Positions 34,260 to 42,755 of a stretch of DNA of 64,000 bases are shown here, in pieces (the first letter of the stretch is position 1; each line of letters opens with the position of its first letter). The stretch comes from Liberiplasma sp046541015 (GTDB taxonomy: Bacteria; Bacillota_I; Bacilli_A; Izemoplasmatales; Izemoplasmataceae), in NCBI GenBank assembly GCA_046541015.1, contig JBKHEA010000004.1, forward strand, positions 1-64,000, written 5' to 3'. Both the position numbers and the translations under genes were made by a program. The notes beneath the pieces were generated by a model, which was given only the letters and a program-made list of their open reading frames with translations, was not told where the DNA came from and did not search any database.

Positions 34260-34914
34260 TCAAGCATACTTAAATACAATAAATCCTAAGGAAACGGAAC
34301 CTAGTTTCGTTTCCTTAAGACGTTATGCACAAACTTACAATGTTCCAATTATTACTTATGAAGGTATCTTGTTTTTAAAACAATTGATTCGTTTAAAACA
34401 TGTTAAACGAATTTTAGAAATAGGGACTGCGATTGGTTATAGCGCAACGCATATGGCTTCAGTTGATGAATCCATCCATGTTACGACCATCGAACGCGAT
34501 ATGACTATGATAAAAAAAGCCCAAGAGACTTTTTTAAACAGTCCTTACAAAGATCAAATTACACTCATTGAAGGGGACGCGCTTGAAGTATCCATCAATC
34601 CTGACTTACCTTATGATTTAATCTTTATTGATGCTGCAAAAGCGCAAAGTCAACGTTTTTTTGAGCGCTTTGAACCCTATTTAGCCCAACAAGGCATCAT
34701 CGTTACAGATAACTTACTGTTTCACGGGTATTTAGTTAAAGCGCACCCTAGTAAGCGTTTATTGCAACTGACAAAAAAAATTGATGCATTCAATCATTAT
34801 CTAATGAAGCGAAAAGATTATGATACCGTTATTTATCCAATAGGAGATGGCATGAGTGTAAGTATCAAATGCGAGGTGAACCATGAAGCTAGCCGTAACA
34901 CTAAATCACATTGA
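34249..34914 (+). CDS. trmR: tRNA 5-hydroxyuridine methyltransferase (TrmR/YrrM)
   Basis: The protein is a class I SAM O-methyltransferase: the SAM loop is I-L-E-I-G-T-A-I-G-Y-S-A-T, and D-L-I-F-I-D-A-A-K-A and V-T-D-N-L-L-F are the metal and acceptor segments. Bacillus TrmR methylates ho5U34 to mo5U34 in tRNA; the two U32-type hydroxylation genes follow immediately. Start choice is uncertain: ATG 34249 fits the N-terminus of relatives (221 residues), while ATG 34228 would add seven residues. Neither has a strong RBS, so coupling to the DUF1292 gene is likely. Confidence 0.9.
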   Translation: MKNNQAYLNTINPKETEPSFVSLRRYAQTYNVPIITYEGILFLKQLIRLKHVKRILEIGTAIGYSATHMASVDESIHVTTIERDMTMIKKAQETFLNSPYKDQITLIEGDALEVSINPDLPYDLIFIDAAKAQSQRFFERFEPYLAQQGIIVTDNLLFHGYLVKAHPSKRLLQLTKKIDAFNHYLMKRKDYDTVIYPIGDGMSVSIKCEVNHEASRNTKSH

Positions 34915-35764
34915 TAGTTTAAACATTTTATTAAAAAAAGACATTCACGCCATTATTATTGGCTTATCTAATTTTGCACAACGCTTAGAAACAACATTTG
35001 ACATAGAAACCATTACTCGTTTAGTAAATGATATTAAAGCCCATGATAAAGCGGTTTATATTTCAATGAATATTTTAATTCATGACGACTTTGTCCCGGC
35101 TTTATATGAAGCCTTAGATGCCTTAAAAAATCTTTCAATAGATGGTATATTATTTGCGGATTTGGCTGTTTATATGGCCGCAAAAGAACGTAATCTTAGC
35201 CATTTATTAATTTACTATCCAGAAACTTATGTAACAAGTTTAGATGATGTAACGTTTTGGCACAATCAAAAGATAAAAGCGGTTATCTTAGCCAGAGAAC
35301 TCACCTTAGATGATATTGAATATATTATAAAAAATTCAGTATTACCTGTAATGACGGTTGGTCATGGCTATTTAAATATGTTTCATTCAAGACGTGCTCT
35401 TGTTGAAAATTATTTTTTATATACTAAAGATCAAGACCCTAATGCCGTTAAAGATAGTAAAAATCTAACCTTGATTGAAGAAAAAAGAAACGAAAAGTTA
35501 AAAATCATTCAAGATGAATTTGGAACCCATATATTTAGATCAAAACCACTTCATAGTTTTAAGGTGCTAAATGTGCTTCGTAATCATCTTGACACACTTA
35601 TTATTGATACAACCTTTTTTAATGGTGATGAATCGATTAAGATTATTGACGATTACCTAAAAGCCTTAAACAATCAAGACATTGATTTATCTTATTATGA
35701 AAAAACGCATGATGAAGGATTTTATTACAAAAAAACCGTGCTTATAAAGGAGGGAGACGCATGA
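34883..35764 (+). CDS. trhP1: peptidase U32-like tRNA hydroxylation protein, first subunit (TrhP1/YrrN)
   Basis: The 293-residue protein is a short U32-family member lacking the Cys-rich motif of its neighbour, like Bacillus YrrN. TrhP1 and TrhP2 are needed for prephenate-dependent 5-hydroxylation of U34 in tRNA, which TrmR then methylates. AGGTG precedes ATG 34883. It overlaps trmR by 32 bases and the next gene by four (ATGA), so the three are translated as a unit. Confidence 0.88.
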   Translation: MKLAVTLNHIDSLNILLKKDIHAIIIGLSNFAQRLETTFDIETITRLVNDIKAHDKAVYISMNILIHDDFVPALYEALDALKNLSIDGILFADLAVYMAAKERNLSHLLIYYPETYVTSLDDVTFWHNQKIKAVILARELTLDDIEYIIKNSVLPVMTVGHGYLNMFHSRRALVENYFLYTKDQDPNAVKDSKNLTLIEEKRNEKLKIIQDEFGTHIFRSKPLHSFKVLNVLRNHLDTLIIDTTFFNGDESIKIIDDYLKALNNQDIDLSYYEKTHDEGFYYKKTVLIKEGDA

Positions 35765-36954
35765 AAAAACCAGAATTACTCGCCCCAGCTGGTGACTTAG
35801 AAAAACTAAAGATTGCCCTCATGTACGGTGCAGACGCTGTTTTTATTGGTGGTAAAGAGTTTTCTCTTAGAGCCCGAGCTAGCAATTTCGGGATTGAAGA
35901 GATTAAAGAAGCTTGTGATTTTGCCCACCAATTAGGTAAAAAAGTCTATGTAACCACTAATATCATCCCGCATAGTTCGGATTTAGAAGGATTAGTGCCT
36001 TACTTAGAAAAACTAGAAGAAGCAAACGTAGATGCGATTATTTGTGCTTCATCGAGCATTATCGAAGCCGCTAAAGCCCATACGAATTTAGAAATTCATT
36101 TATCCACCCAACAATCCATTACCAATCATTTAGCCGTAAACTTTTGGCAAGAAAAAGGCGTCAAACGCGTTGTATTAGCTAGAGAGTTATCCCTTGATGA
36201 ATTAAGAACTTTAAGAAATCAGACAAACGCTGATTTAGAAGTCTTTATTCATGGTGGGATGTGTGTTTCATATTCTGGTAAATGCACGCTATCTAATAAT
36301 ATGACAGACCGTGATGCAAACCGCGGAGGATGCGCACATTCATGCCGCTGGAATTATGATATATTTGATGGGGATGAACAGCTTAATACCTCTATGCCCT
36401 TTGCGATGAGCTCTAAAGACTTACAATCCATAAGACATATTTCTTCACTGATAGATATTGGGGTTGAATCATTGAAAATTGAAGGGCGTATGAAAAGTGT
36501 TCATTATATTGCGACGGTTGTAAAAACCTATCGTAATCTTATAGATGATATCTGTGATGACATTAAGCTAGAAATTCCTAAATATTTACTTGAGATAAAA
36601 AAAGCTGAAAACCGATTAACTTCTCATGGATTTATGGAAGGAATGACAACAGTCAATGAACAACTATATAACTTAAGAAGCGAACAACCAACTCAAGCAT
36701 TCATCGGTTTGGTTTTAGATTATGATGAAGCAACACAAACTGCCACCATAGAACAACGTAATTATTTTGAAGCAGGCGATTTAATCGAAGTCTTTACCCC
36801 ACGGTTTGAAGTAGTGAGCTTTGTAGCGCCTTCTATGAAAACCCTTGATGGTGAAGCTATTGATATTGCTAGACACCCTAAACAAATCTTAAAATTAAAA
36901 ATTCCCATCCCACTAAAACCATTTGATATGTTAAGAAAAGTTCAAATGGATTAA
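35761..36954 (+). CDS. trhP2: peptidase U32-family tRNA hydroxylation protein (TrhP2/YrrO)
   Basis: The 397-residue protein starts with P-E-L-L-A-P-A-G-D-L-E-K-L and Y-G-A-D-A-V-F-I-G-G, standard for U32 proteins. Four cysteines suited to an Fe-S cluster lie in I-H-G-G-M-C-V-S-Y-S-G-K-C and R-G-G-C-A-H-S-C-R-W, and S-L-K-I-E-G-R-M-K follows. It acts with TrhP1 in hydroxylation of tRNA wobble uridine. AGGAGG precedes the ATG, which overlaps trhP1. greA follows under its own promoter. Confidence 0.92.
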   Translation: MKKPELLAPAGDLEKLKIALMYGADAVFIGGKEFSLRARASNFGIEEIKEACDFAHQLGKKVYVTTNIIPHSSDLEGLVPYLEKLEEANVDAIICASSSIIEAAKAHTNLEIHLSTQQSITNHLAVNFWQEKGVKRVVLARELSLDELRTLRNQTNADLEVFIHGGMCVSYSGKCTLSNNMTDRDANRGGCAHSCRWNYDIFDGDEQLNTSMPFAMSSKDLQSIRHISSLIDIGVESLKIEGRMKSVHYIATVVKTYRNLIDDICDDIKLEIPKYLLEIKKAENRLTSHGFMEGMTTVNEQLYNLRSEQPTQAFIGLVLDYDEATQTATIEQRNYFEAGDLIEVFTPRFEVVSFVAPSMKTLDGEAIDIARHPKQILKLKIPIPLKPFDMLRKVQMD

Positions 36955-36957
36955 ATA

Positions 36958-36986
36958 TTGTTAAAAAAAGACTTTCATGATACAAT
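36958..36986 (+). promoter_or_regulatory. promoter of greA
   Basis: TTGTTA at 36958-36963 and TACAAT at 36981-36986 are 17 bases apart, directly after the trhP2 stop. Confidence 0.6.
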
Positions 36987-37018
36987 ACATGTTTAGATAA
37001 ACCTAAGGAGGATAACTT

Positions 37019-37489
37019 ATGGAAACAAACGGAAAATATAAATTAACCCAAAGTGGAATCGACCAATATAAAGAAGAATTAGAACGCTTAAAAACTGTTG
37101 ATCGCGAGCGTAACTTAGAAGCATTAAAAGAAGCACGCGCCCAAGGTGACTTAAGTGAAAACGCTGATTACGATGCGGCTAGAGAAGAACAAGCGCGCAT
37201 TGAAAAACGTATAAAAGAACTAGAAAACATTTTAAAAAACGCAGAACTTATTAAAGAAGATACCTCAAATAAAGTAAATATCGGTAAAGTCGTTACCTTA
37301 AAACTCAATGACTTAGAACCAACAGAATATGCTTTAGTCGGTACTTTAGAAGCGAACCCAATTGAAAATAAAATTTCCAACGAATCGCCAGTTGGAAAAG
37401 CCATCATTGGCCATAAAAAAGGTGAATCAGTAACCTTTAAAACCGAAGCGAACAAAGAAATCAAAGTAACGATTGTAGACGTGAAATAA
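37019..37489 (+). CDS. greA: transcription elongation factor GreA
   Basis: The 156-residue protein rescues backtracked RNA polymerase by stimulating transcript cleavage. The N-terminal coiled coil carries the tip residues in L-S-E-N-A-D-Y-D-A-A, and the C-terminal FKBP-like domain ends with S-P-V-G-K-A-I-I-G-H-K-K-G. TAAGGAGG precedes the ATG. Its position after the trhP genes and before mtnN matches Bacillus, though udk is missing. Confidence 0.96.
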   Translation: METNGKYKLTQSGIDQYKEELERLKTVDRERNLEALKEARAQGDLSENADYDAAREEQARIEKRIKELENILKNAELIKEDTSNKVNIGKVVTLKLNDLEPTEYALVGTLEANPIENKISNESPVGKAIIGHKKGESVTFKTEANKEIKVTIVDVK

Positions 37490-37512
37490 AGAATGCTCGC
37501 CATTCTTTTTTT
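37489..37512 (+). terminator. terminator after greA
   Basis: A 7-bp stem (AAGAATG with CATTCTT) around CTCGC starts at the last base of the greA stop and is followed by T residues. Read-through into mtnN is possible. Confidence 0.6.
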
Positions 37513-37531
37513 CATAAAAACGAGGTGACTT

Positions 37532-38218
37532 ATGAATATCGGAATTATCTTTGCGATGCAAGAAGAACTCGATGCCTTCTTAGCTCTCATAAAAAACACA
37601 GAAAGTGAAACCTTTAATGCCATCACGTTTTTTAAAGGAACCATTGATGATCATCAAATAATTATGACACTCTCAGGCATCGGAAAAGTTCAAGCAAGCT
37701 TTGCGACAACCCGCATGTTAAGTTTATACGATATTGATATGATCTTTAATAGCGGTGTTGCTGGTGGGATTAACATAAACATACAATCACTTGTCATATC
37801 TAGTGGTTTACTTTATCATGATGTTGATGTTACAGCGTTTAATTATGAACTTGGCCAAATTCCTAATCAGTCACTGATTTTAAAAGCGGACGATTTATTA
37901 GTAAGTCTTGCAGAAAACAAAGCACGTCTATTAAATCTTGATTATAAGATTGGTCTTATTGCCTCAGGTGATCAGTTCGTTACAACAATGAGCCAAATTA
38001 AACCTTTTGTAGAGCGCTTTGATGACTTGTTTGCGGTCGAAATGGAAGCTACAGCGATTGCACATGTTGCGTATTTATTTGATAAACCTTTTTTAGCTAT
38101 CCGTTCTATCTCAGATCAAATAGGACAATCTTCTCAAGCAGACGATTTTCTAAGCTTTATTAAAAACGCGGCATTAAATGCTGCAACCTTACTCTATCAA
38201 GTGATAAAAGCATTATGA
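37532..38218 (+). CDS. mtnN: 5'-methylthioadenosine/S-adenosylhomocysteine nucleosidase
   Basis: The 228-residue enzyme cleaves MTA and SAH, products of SAM-using enzymes such as the methyltransferases in this window. Family signatures are I-G-I-I-F-A-M-Q-E-E at the N-terminus, N-S-G-V-A-G-G-I, S-G-D-Q-F-V, V-E-M-E-A-T-A-I-A-H and the catalytic Asp in R-S-I-S-D-Q. GAGGTGA precedes the ATG. The stop overlaps the next ATG (ATGA). Confidence 0.95.
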   Translation: MNIGIIFAMQEELDAFLALIKNTESETFNAITFFKGTIDDHQIIMTLSGIGKVQASFATTRMLSLYDIDMIFNSGVAGGININIQSLVISSGLLYHDVDVTAFNYELGQIPNQSLILKADDLLVSLAENKARLLNLDYKIGLIASGDQFVTTMSQIKPFVERFDDLFAVEMEATAIAHVAYLFDKPFLAIRSISDQIGQSSQADDFLSFIKNAALNAATLLYQVIKAL

Positions 38219-38907
38219 TTATAAAAAAAATCCTTAATAACCAAGATTGCATTTTTCATATTGTTAAAAGAAAAAGACAAAAAAGGATTATCATTAGAAA
38301 AATTGATCGCTGTCAGTTTCAAGTTAGTGCCCCTTATAAAGCAAACCCTGGTGCTATAGAAAAAGCAATCGATCGTCATAAAGATCATTTACTAAAACTG
38401 CCGCTTAGCGTTGATATGGCTAAGAAAATTCAAAATAGCAGCGCACTACCAATCTTTGATACCTTATTTTTTATCAAAGAAAATACACTAGATAAAAATT
38501 ATATCGATTATGAAACCAAAACCATTCACATTGCGCAAAATAAAGATCGCTACGCAATCATTAAAACCTTACTTAAAGAACCTTTGTTAGAAGCCATTGA
38601 TGCATTAAAAGAAAAATATAAAGAAGATTTTCCTTTAAGTGATGTCCGTTTTAGACTACAATATATGAAAAGCAAATATGGTAGTTGTCAGCCCATAAAA
38701 AAACATATTTCGCTTAATTTAGAACTTGTTCACTACCCAAAAGAATTTTTAGAATTTATTTTTGTTCATGAAGCAACACATTTATTTTATCCAAACCATT
38801 CACAAAACTTTTATCATCATTTAGCCCGTTATATTAAAAATCATCGTGAGATGAAACAAACGTTAGAATCAACTCGAAAGCTATTTTATCAAACAAGCAC
38901 TGATTAA
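38215..38907 (+). CDS. YgjP-like zinc metallopeptidase domain protein
   Basis: The 230-residue protein shows the DUF45/YgjP pattern: R-L-Q-Y-M-K-S-K-Y-G-S-C before V-H-E-A-T-H-L-F-Y-P-N-H-S-Q-N-F, where H-x-x-x-H and the following H-S supply zinc ligands. Here the usual H-E-L-x-H reads H-E-A-T-H. The family includes putative zinc peptidases and has been linked to UTP pyrophosphatase activity; the role here is open. It is coupled to mtnN by ATGA and followed by yqeG ten bases later. Confidence 0.85.
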   Translation: MIIKKILNNQDCIFHIVKRKRQKRIIIRKIDRCQFQVSAPYKANPGAIEKAIDRHKDHLLKLPLSVDMAKKIQNSSALPIFDTLFFIKENTLDKNYIDYETKTIHIAQNKDRYAIIKTLLKEPLLEAIDALKEKYKEDFPLSDVRFRLQYMKSKYGSCQPIKKHISLNLELVHYPKEFLEFIFVHEATHLFYPNHSQNFYHHLARYIKNHREMKQTLESTRKLFYQTSTD

Positions 38908-38917
38908 GGAGAAACTT

Positions 38918-39478
38918 ATGGTTCATTATTTTTTAAACTACAAAAAATTTATTCCAAATGATCATGTAGATCATGTTTTTGATATCGACTTTAAAGCACT
39001 TTATCAAAGAGGTATTCGTTTATTACTTATTGATTTAGATAATACGCTTATTCCTTATGATGAAATCTTACCTAATCAGTCTTTAAAAGATTTTTTTAAA
39101 AGTTTAATTGCATTAGGTTTTGAAACGGTAATCGTTTCAAACAATCATTATGAACGCATAAATATTTTTGCGACAGCTTGTAATGTTCCTTTTGTTAGTA
39201 GTGCTAAGAAACCAACAAAGTTTGGCTTTAAAAGTGCCTTAAAAAAGGTAGAAAAAACATATAAAAAAGAAGAAGTTTGTGTCATTGGAGATCAACTGAT
39301 GACAGATATTTTTGGTTCAAAGCGTATGGGCTTTGAAGCGATACTAGTAAAACCTATTAAGAAAAAAACTGAGAAATGGTATACCAAACTAAACCGTAAA
39401 ATTGAAGATAAAATGCTTGATAAAATCAAGAAGAAATCTCCAGTTCAGTATAATCAATTAAATTTAGGAGGAAGATAA
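38918..39478 (+). CDS. yqeG: YqeG family HAD-IIIA phosphatase
   Basis: The 186-residue HAD protein has motif I L-L-I-D-L-D-N-T-L-I-P-Y, motif II V-S-N-N in E-T-V-I-V-S-N-N-H, Lys in A-K-K-P and motif III I-G-D-Q-L-M-T-D-I. The substrate is unknown; related proteins act on phosphatidylglycerophosphate. It opens the conserved yqe-com cluster. AAGGAG precedes the ATG, and yqeH starts one base after the stop. Confidence 0.92.
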   Translation: MVHYFLNYKKFIPNDHVDHVFDIDFKALYQRGIRLLLIDLDNTLIPYDEILPNQSLKDFFKSLIALGFETVIVSNNHYERINIFATACNVPFVSSAKKPTKFGFKSALKKVEKTYKKEEVCVIGDQLMTDIFGSKRMGFEAILVKPIKKKTEKWYTKLNRKIEDKMLDKIKKKSPVQYNQLNLGGR

Positions 39479-39479
39479 C

Positions 39480-40565
39480 ATGGAAAAAGCATGTATTGGT
39501 TGTGGTGGTCTTTTACAAAATGACGATAAAAATCGTCCCTTTTATACCCCAAAACCTATTTTAGAAAGTGATTACTGCCAACGTTGTTATAAGATGATTC
39601 ATTATAATGAAATCATTCCTTCAAGTTTAAATGAAGAAGATTATCAAAAAATGATAGAACATATTGCCTTAAAAAAAGCTTTTATTGTTATGGTCGTTGA
39701 TTTATTCGATTTAGAAGGATCAATCATGCCACAACTTTCTAAACTCACAGCACATAAAGAAACATTAGTAATAGCAAACAAACTTGATTTATTGCCCAAA
39801 TCAGTAAACCCATCTAAATTAAGACACCGTGTATTAAAAAGACTACATGAAAATGATATTAAACCCGTTGATATTATTTTAACGAGTGCTAAAAAACGAT
39901 ATCAAATTGATGCGATTATTGAAAAAATATTTGAATACAGTAATGGGTTAGATACCTATATTGTTGGGGCTACAAATGTTGGAAAAAGCACACTAATTAA
40001 CGCGTTTTTACAAGCTTCATTAATGAAAAACGAGACGTTTATTACAACCTCAAATGTACGCGGAACGACACAAGGATTTATTGAAATTCCATTTGAAGAT
40101 CACCGCTTAATCGATACACCGGGATTATTTAATAAAAACCATATTGCAAAGTTATTAAGTGATGCTTCATACCTTAAGCTTCAACCCAAAAAAGAAATAA
40201 AACCTCAAGTCTTTCAGTTAAATCCTCATCAAAGCTTATGGTTTAGCGGGTTAGCACGTATGGATTTCTTAGAAGGTGAAGGGACTAGTTTTATTGTCTA
40301 TGCCTCACCAGATTTAAAAATTCATCGTCAAAAAACAGAAAATACTAAAGAGTTTTTTGAAAAACATCGTTATGGCTTGCTCGATTTGCCTAAAGAAAAT
40401 GATCCTTACTTACCCTTTAAAAATCATGCCTTTAGACTTAAAAAAACCGAAAAATTTGACATCGTTATTCCTGGATTACTCTTTATTTCTATAAAAGGTA
40501 ATGCATCAATTCGTATATTATCACCAGAAGGTGTGATTCCATATAAACGAGAGGCGTTAATCTAA
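39480..40565 (+). CDS. yqeH: ribosome biogenesis GTPase YqeH
   Basis: The 361-residue circularly permuted GTPase acts in 30S assembly. An N-terminal zinc knuckle has C-I-G-C at residues 5-8 and Y-C-Q-R-C later. The G motifs follow in permuted order: G4 A-N-K-L-D near residue 97, G5 S-A-K-K, then G1 G-A-T-N-V-G-K-S-T near 162 and G3 D-T-P-G. GGAGG lies upstream and its TAA overlaps the yqeK ATG region. aroE, yqeI and nadD, found next in Bacillus, are missing. Confidence 0.95.
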   Translation: MEKACIGCGGLLQNDDKNRPFYTPKPILESDYCQRCYKMIHYNEIIPSSLNEEDYQKMIEHIALKKAFIVMVVDLFDLEGSIMPQLSKLTAHKETLVIANKLDLLPKSVNPSKLRHRVLKRLHENDIKPVDIILTSAKKRYQIDAIIEKIFEYSNGLDTYIVGATNVGKSTLINAFLQASLMKNETFITTSNVRGTTQGFIEIPFEDHRLIDTPGLFNKNHIAKLLSDASYLKLQPKKEIKPQVFQLNPHQSLWFSGLARMDFLEGEGTSFIVYASPDLKIHRQKTENTKEFFEKHRYGLLDLPKENDPYLPFKNHAFRLKKTEKFDIVIPGLLFISIKGNASIRILSPEGVIPYKREALI

Positions 40566-41140
40566 TGCATGAAACTATTTTAGCGGACTTAAAAAAAGCT
40601 TATTTAGGAAGAAGCGACCGCTTAAATCACGTTTATGGTGTAAAAAACACCGCCATTAAACTTGCAAAAATTCATGGCGTTGATATCAATAAAGTTATCA
40701 CAGCAGCTTATTTACATGATTTAACAAAATACATGGATTATGATAAACAAGTTGAATTACTAAAAGCCCATAACCTTGAAAATCTCATTGATTCATTTAG
40801 CCCACCCCTATACCATGCATTCACTGCTGCAATCATCGCAAAGACAGTGTATAATATACATGATATCGATCTTTTAAATGCGATCACATCCCACACGGTT
40901 GGTAAAAGCAATATGAGTATACTTGAGAAAATTATCTTCATCAGTGATTATATTGAACCTTCAAGGCATTATGCATCGTGTGTTATGGTTAGAGAAATTG
41001 CGTTTAACGATTTAGATTATGCTATATACTTAGCGATTGATTATTCAATTAAGTATTTTGAATCTATTGGTGGCCGCATTCCTAGCGTTGCGATAGACGC
41101 AAGAAACTTTTACAATCCTAAAGGAGGATTTCATGAGTAA
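40565..41140 (+). CDS. yqeK: YqeK family HD-domain hydrolase
   Basis: The 191-residue HD-superfamily protein has R-L-N-H-V-Y-G-V, the H-D pair in A-A-Y-L-H-D-L-T-K-Y and H-T-V-G, and D-Y-I-E-P-S-R. The family hydrolyses symmetrical diadenosine tetraphosphate (Ap4A). The first base overlaps the yqeH stop, and rsfS starts eight bases before its end, so it is embedded in the yqe operon. Confidence 0.93.
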   Translation: MHETILADLKKAYLGRSDRLNHVYGVKNTAIKLAKIHGVDINKVITAAYLHDLTKYMDYDKQVELLKAHNLENLIDSFSPPLYHAFTAAIIAKTVYNIHDIDLLNAITSHTVGKSNMSILEKIIFISDYIEPSRHYASCVMVREIAFNDLDYAIYLAIDYSIKYFESIGGRIPSVAIDARNFYNPKGGFHE

Positions 41141-41471
41141 AATTAATATCATTATTAACAGTCTAGAATCATTAAAACTTGAAGACATCATTATTTATGA
41201 TATGCGTACAAAAAGCCCATTTTTCGATTATTTTATTTTATCTACTGCCTCAAATTCACGTCAACTTCAAGCCTCACTTAGCCATTTGAAAGAAGATTTA
41301 ACTAAAGCTGGGTATGATATACCAAGTTTTGAAGGCACCCATTCAAATAGCTGGGTTTTAGTGGATGCACAAGATGTGATTGTAAATATTTTCACAAAAG
41401 AAGACCGATTATTTTATAATATCGAAAAAATGTGGCTAGATATTCCTCAAGTTTCACCCAATGATTTATGA
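41133..41471 (+). CDS. rsfS: ribosomal silencing factor RsfS
   Basis: The 112-residue protein binds uL14 and blocks subunit joining when nutrients are short. It shows the Iojap pattern: D-I-I-I-Y-D-M-R, F-D-Y-F-I-L-S-T-A-S-N-S-R-Q, and W-V-L-V-D-A-Q-D-V-I-V-N-I-F. AAAGGAGG precedes the ATG, inside the end of yqeK. Its stop overlaps the next gene (ATGA-type junction). Confidence 0.95.
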   Translation: MSKINIIINSLESLKLEDIIIYDMRTKSPFFDYFILSTASNSRQLQASLSHLKEDLTKAGYDIPSFEGTHSNSWVLVDAQDVIVNIFTKEDRLFYNIEKMWLDIPQVSPNDL

Positions 41472-42127
41472 GTTATAACCTATTAGCTAAATATTATGAC
41501 GCAATCATAGATGATGCCCTTTATGCTTTTTACCTTGATGTCGTTGAACAGTATTGCCCTAACTGTAAGATTTTAGAGTTAGGCTGTGGGACAGCTTATA
41601 TATCACGTGAACTGGCAAAAAAAGGCTATAATATTACTGCGGTAGATCAAAGTGAAGCCATGTTAGAGTTCGCAAGTTTATATGCTGCAGTAGAAGGTGT
41701 CAATATTACTTTTTATCAACATGATATGCATGAGCCTTTGCCTTTAATGTTCGATTTAATCTTAATGCCTATTGATGTGATTAATCATGCAACCTCTTTA
41801 GATGCAATGAAAAAGATCTTTCACCATGTGTATGAAGCCTTAAATCCTAAAGGAACCTTTATTTTTGATGTTTTAGATTGTGATTATATTGCCAAACTCA
41901 TCGGCCATGAAGAAACGATTAATGTTGATCAAGATACGATTAAATGGCGTGTAGATGAAGGGAATAAGCCATGCAGTTTATTGCACACCGTTGAAACGAG
42001 TGATTCAAAGGATTCTCATCAAATTAGAAGTTACCCATTTGATGTCATTGAAAAAGCATTCAACTTATTTAGTGTTCACGATAAAATTGTTTTAGAAGAC
42101 CGTATCATTTATGTGTTAAAAAAATAA
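41468..42127 (+). CDS. yqeM: class I SAM-dependent methyltransferase (YqeM-like)
   Basis: The 219-residue protein begins S-Y-N-L-L-A-K-Y-Y-D and has the SAM loop I-L-E-L-G-C-G-T-A-Y-I-S, an acidic A-V-D-Q-S loop end and D-L-I-L-M-P-I-D-V-I-N. Its position after rsfS identifies it as the YqeM ortholog. The target is unknown. It is translationally coupled to rsfS, and a terminator follows it. Confidence 0.88.
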   Translation: MSYNLLAKYYDAIIDDALYAFYLDVVEQYCPNCKILELGCGTAYISRELAKKGYNITAVDQSEAMLEFASLYAAVEGVNITFYQHDMHEPLPLMFDLILMPIDVINHATSLDAMKKIFHHVYEALNPKGTFIFDVLDCDYIAKLIGHEETINVDQDTIKWRVDEGNKPCSLLHTVETSDSKDSHQIRSYPFDVIEKAFNLFSVHDKIVLEDRIIYVLKK

Positions 42128-42152
42128 AATCATCATGATGATGATTTTTTTT
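42127..42152 (+). terminator. terminator after yqeM
   Basis: An 8-bp stem (AAATCATC with GATGATTT), 5-base loop, followed by a T run. It separates the yqe genes from the com genes. Confidence 0.75.
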
Positions 42153-42172
42153 ATTAAAAAGAAAAGTATAGT

Positions 42173-42204
42173 CACTCTTCTTATATATTAAGTAAAGAGG
42201 AGTG
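42173..42204 (+). promoter_or_regulatory. hairpin covering the comEA ribosome binding site
   Basis: CACTCTTCTT at 42173-42182 can pair with AAGAGGAGTG at 42195-42204 (10 pairs, one G-U) around a 12-base AT-rich loop. The right arm contains AGAGGAG, the comEA RBS, so the stem would hide it. Whether the transcript includes the left arm is unknown. Confidence 0.4.
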
Positions 42205-42209
42205 AAACC

Positions 42210-42755
42210 ATGAAAAAATATCAATTACCACTTTTAGTCATTGTAATTTTGATTTTTCTAGTGCTTGCGTTTATTTTAAACTTAAAAGAAGAAGTTGTTG
42301 CCGAACATTATCCAACCTTTAGTGAATCACCCTCCCCTAGTGAAAGCTATATTTATGTTGATATTAAAGGTGAGGTAAAAAAACCAGGTGTTTATAAAGT
42401 GCTCAATCATACAAGGTTATTTCAACTCATCACTTTAGCGGGAGGGTTTACAGATTTGGCTAATCAAAATGAAGTAAATTTATCACAAACTTTACTCGAT
42501 GAAGCCACGATTTATGTCCCAAGTCTAACAAGTGAAGATGAGGAAAATCAAGATCAAAACCAAACGCTTATTTCTGTTAGTAAAGCAGATAAAGAAACAT
42601 TGATGACACTACCTAATATAGGTGAACAAACGGCATTAAAAATTATTGCTTATCGAAATGAGCATGGGGCCTTTAAAACCATCGATGAGTTATTAAATGT
42701 TAAAGGTATTGGAGAGGCTACGCTTGAGAGTATCAAACCTTTTATCACCCCTTAA
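42210..42755 (+). CDS. comEA: competence protein ComEA (DNA receptor)
   Basis: The 181-residue protein has one N-terminal membrane helix (about 6-26). A SLBB-type domain with I-Y-V-D-I-K-G-E-V-K-K-P-G-V-Y follows, then a linker rich in E/D/Q/N, and a C-terminal double helix-hairpin-helix (L-P-N-I-G-E-Q-T-A-L-K-I-I and V-K-G-I-G-E-A-T-L). ComEA binds incoming double-stranded DNA outside the membrane. AGAGGAG precedes the ATG. comEC overlaps its end; comEB and comER are absent. Confidence 0.93.
   Translation: MKKYQLPLLVIVILIFLVLAFILNLKEEVVAEHYPTFSESPSPSESYIYVDIKGEVKKPGVYKVLNHTRLFQLITLAGGFTDLANQNEVNLSQTLLDEATIYVPSLTSEDEENQDQNQTLISVSKADKETLMTLPNIGEQTALKIIAYRNEHGAFKTIDELLNVKGIGEATLESIKPFITP

Noticed and set aside
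37168..37644. 158-codon antisense frame across greA and mtnN
   Set aside because: It opposes two conserved genes and their terminator and has no start signal.
42697..42723. ATG 42697 as the comEC start
   Set aside because: It has no RBS and lies deep in comEA; TTG 42724 has GGAGAGG at good spacing and starts just before the first membrane helix.
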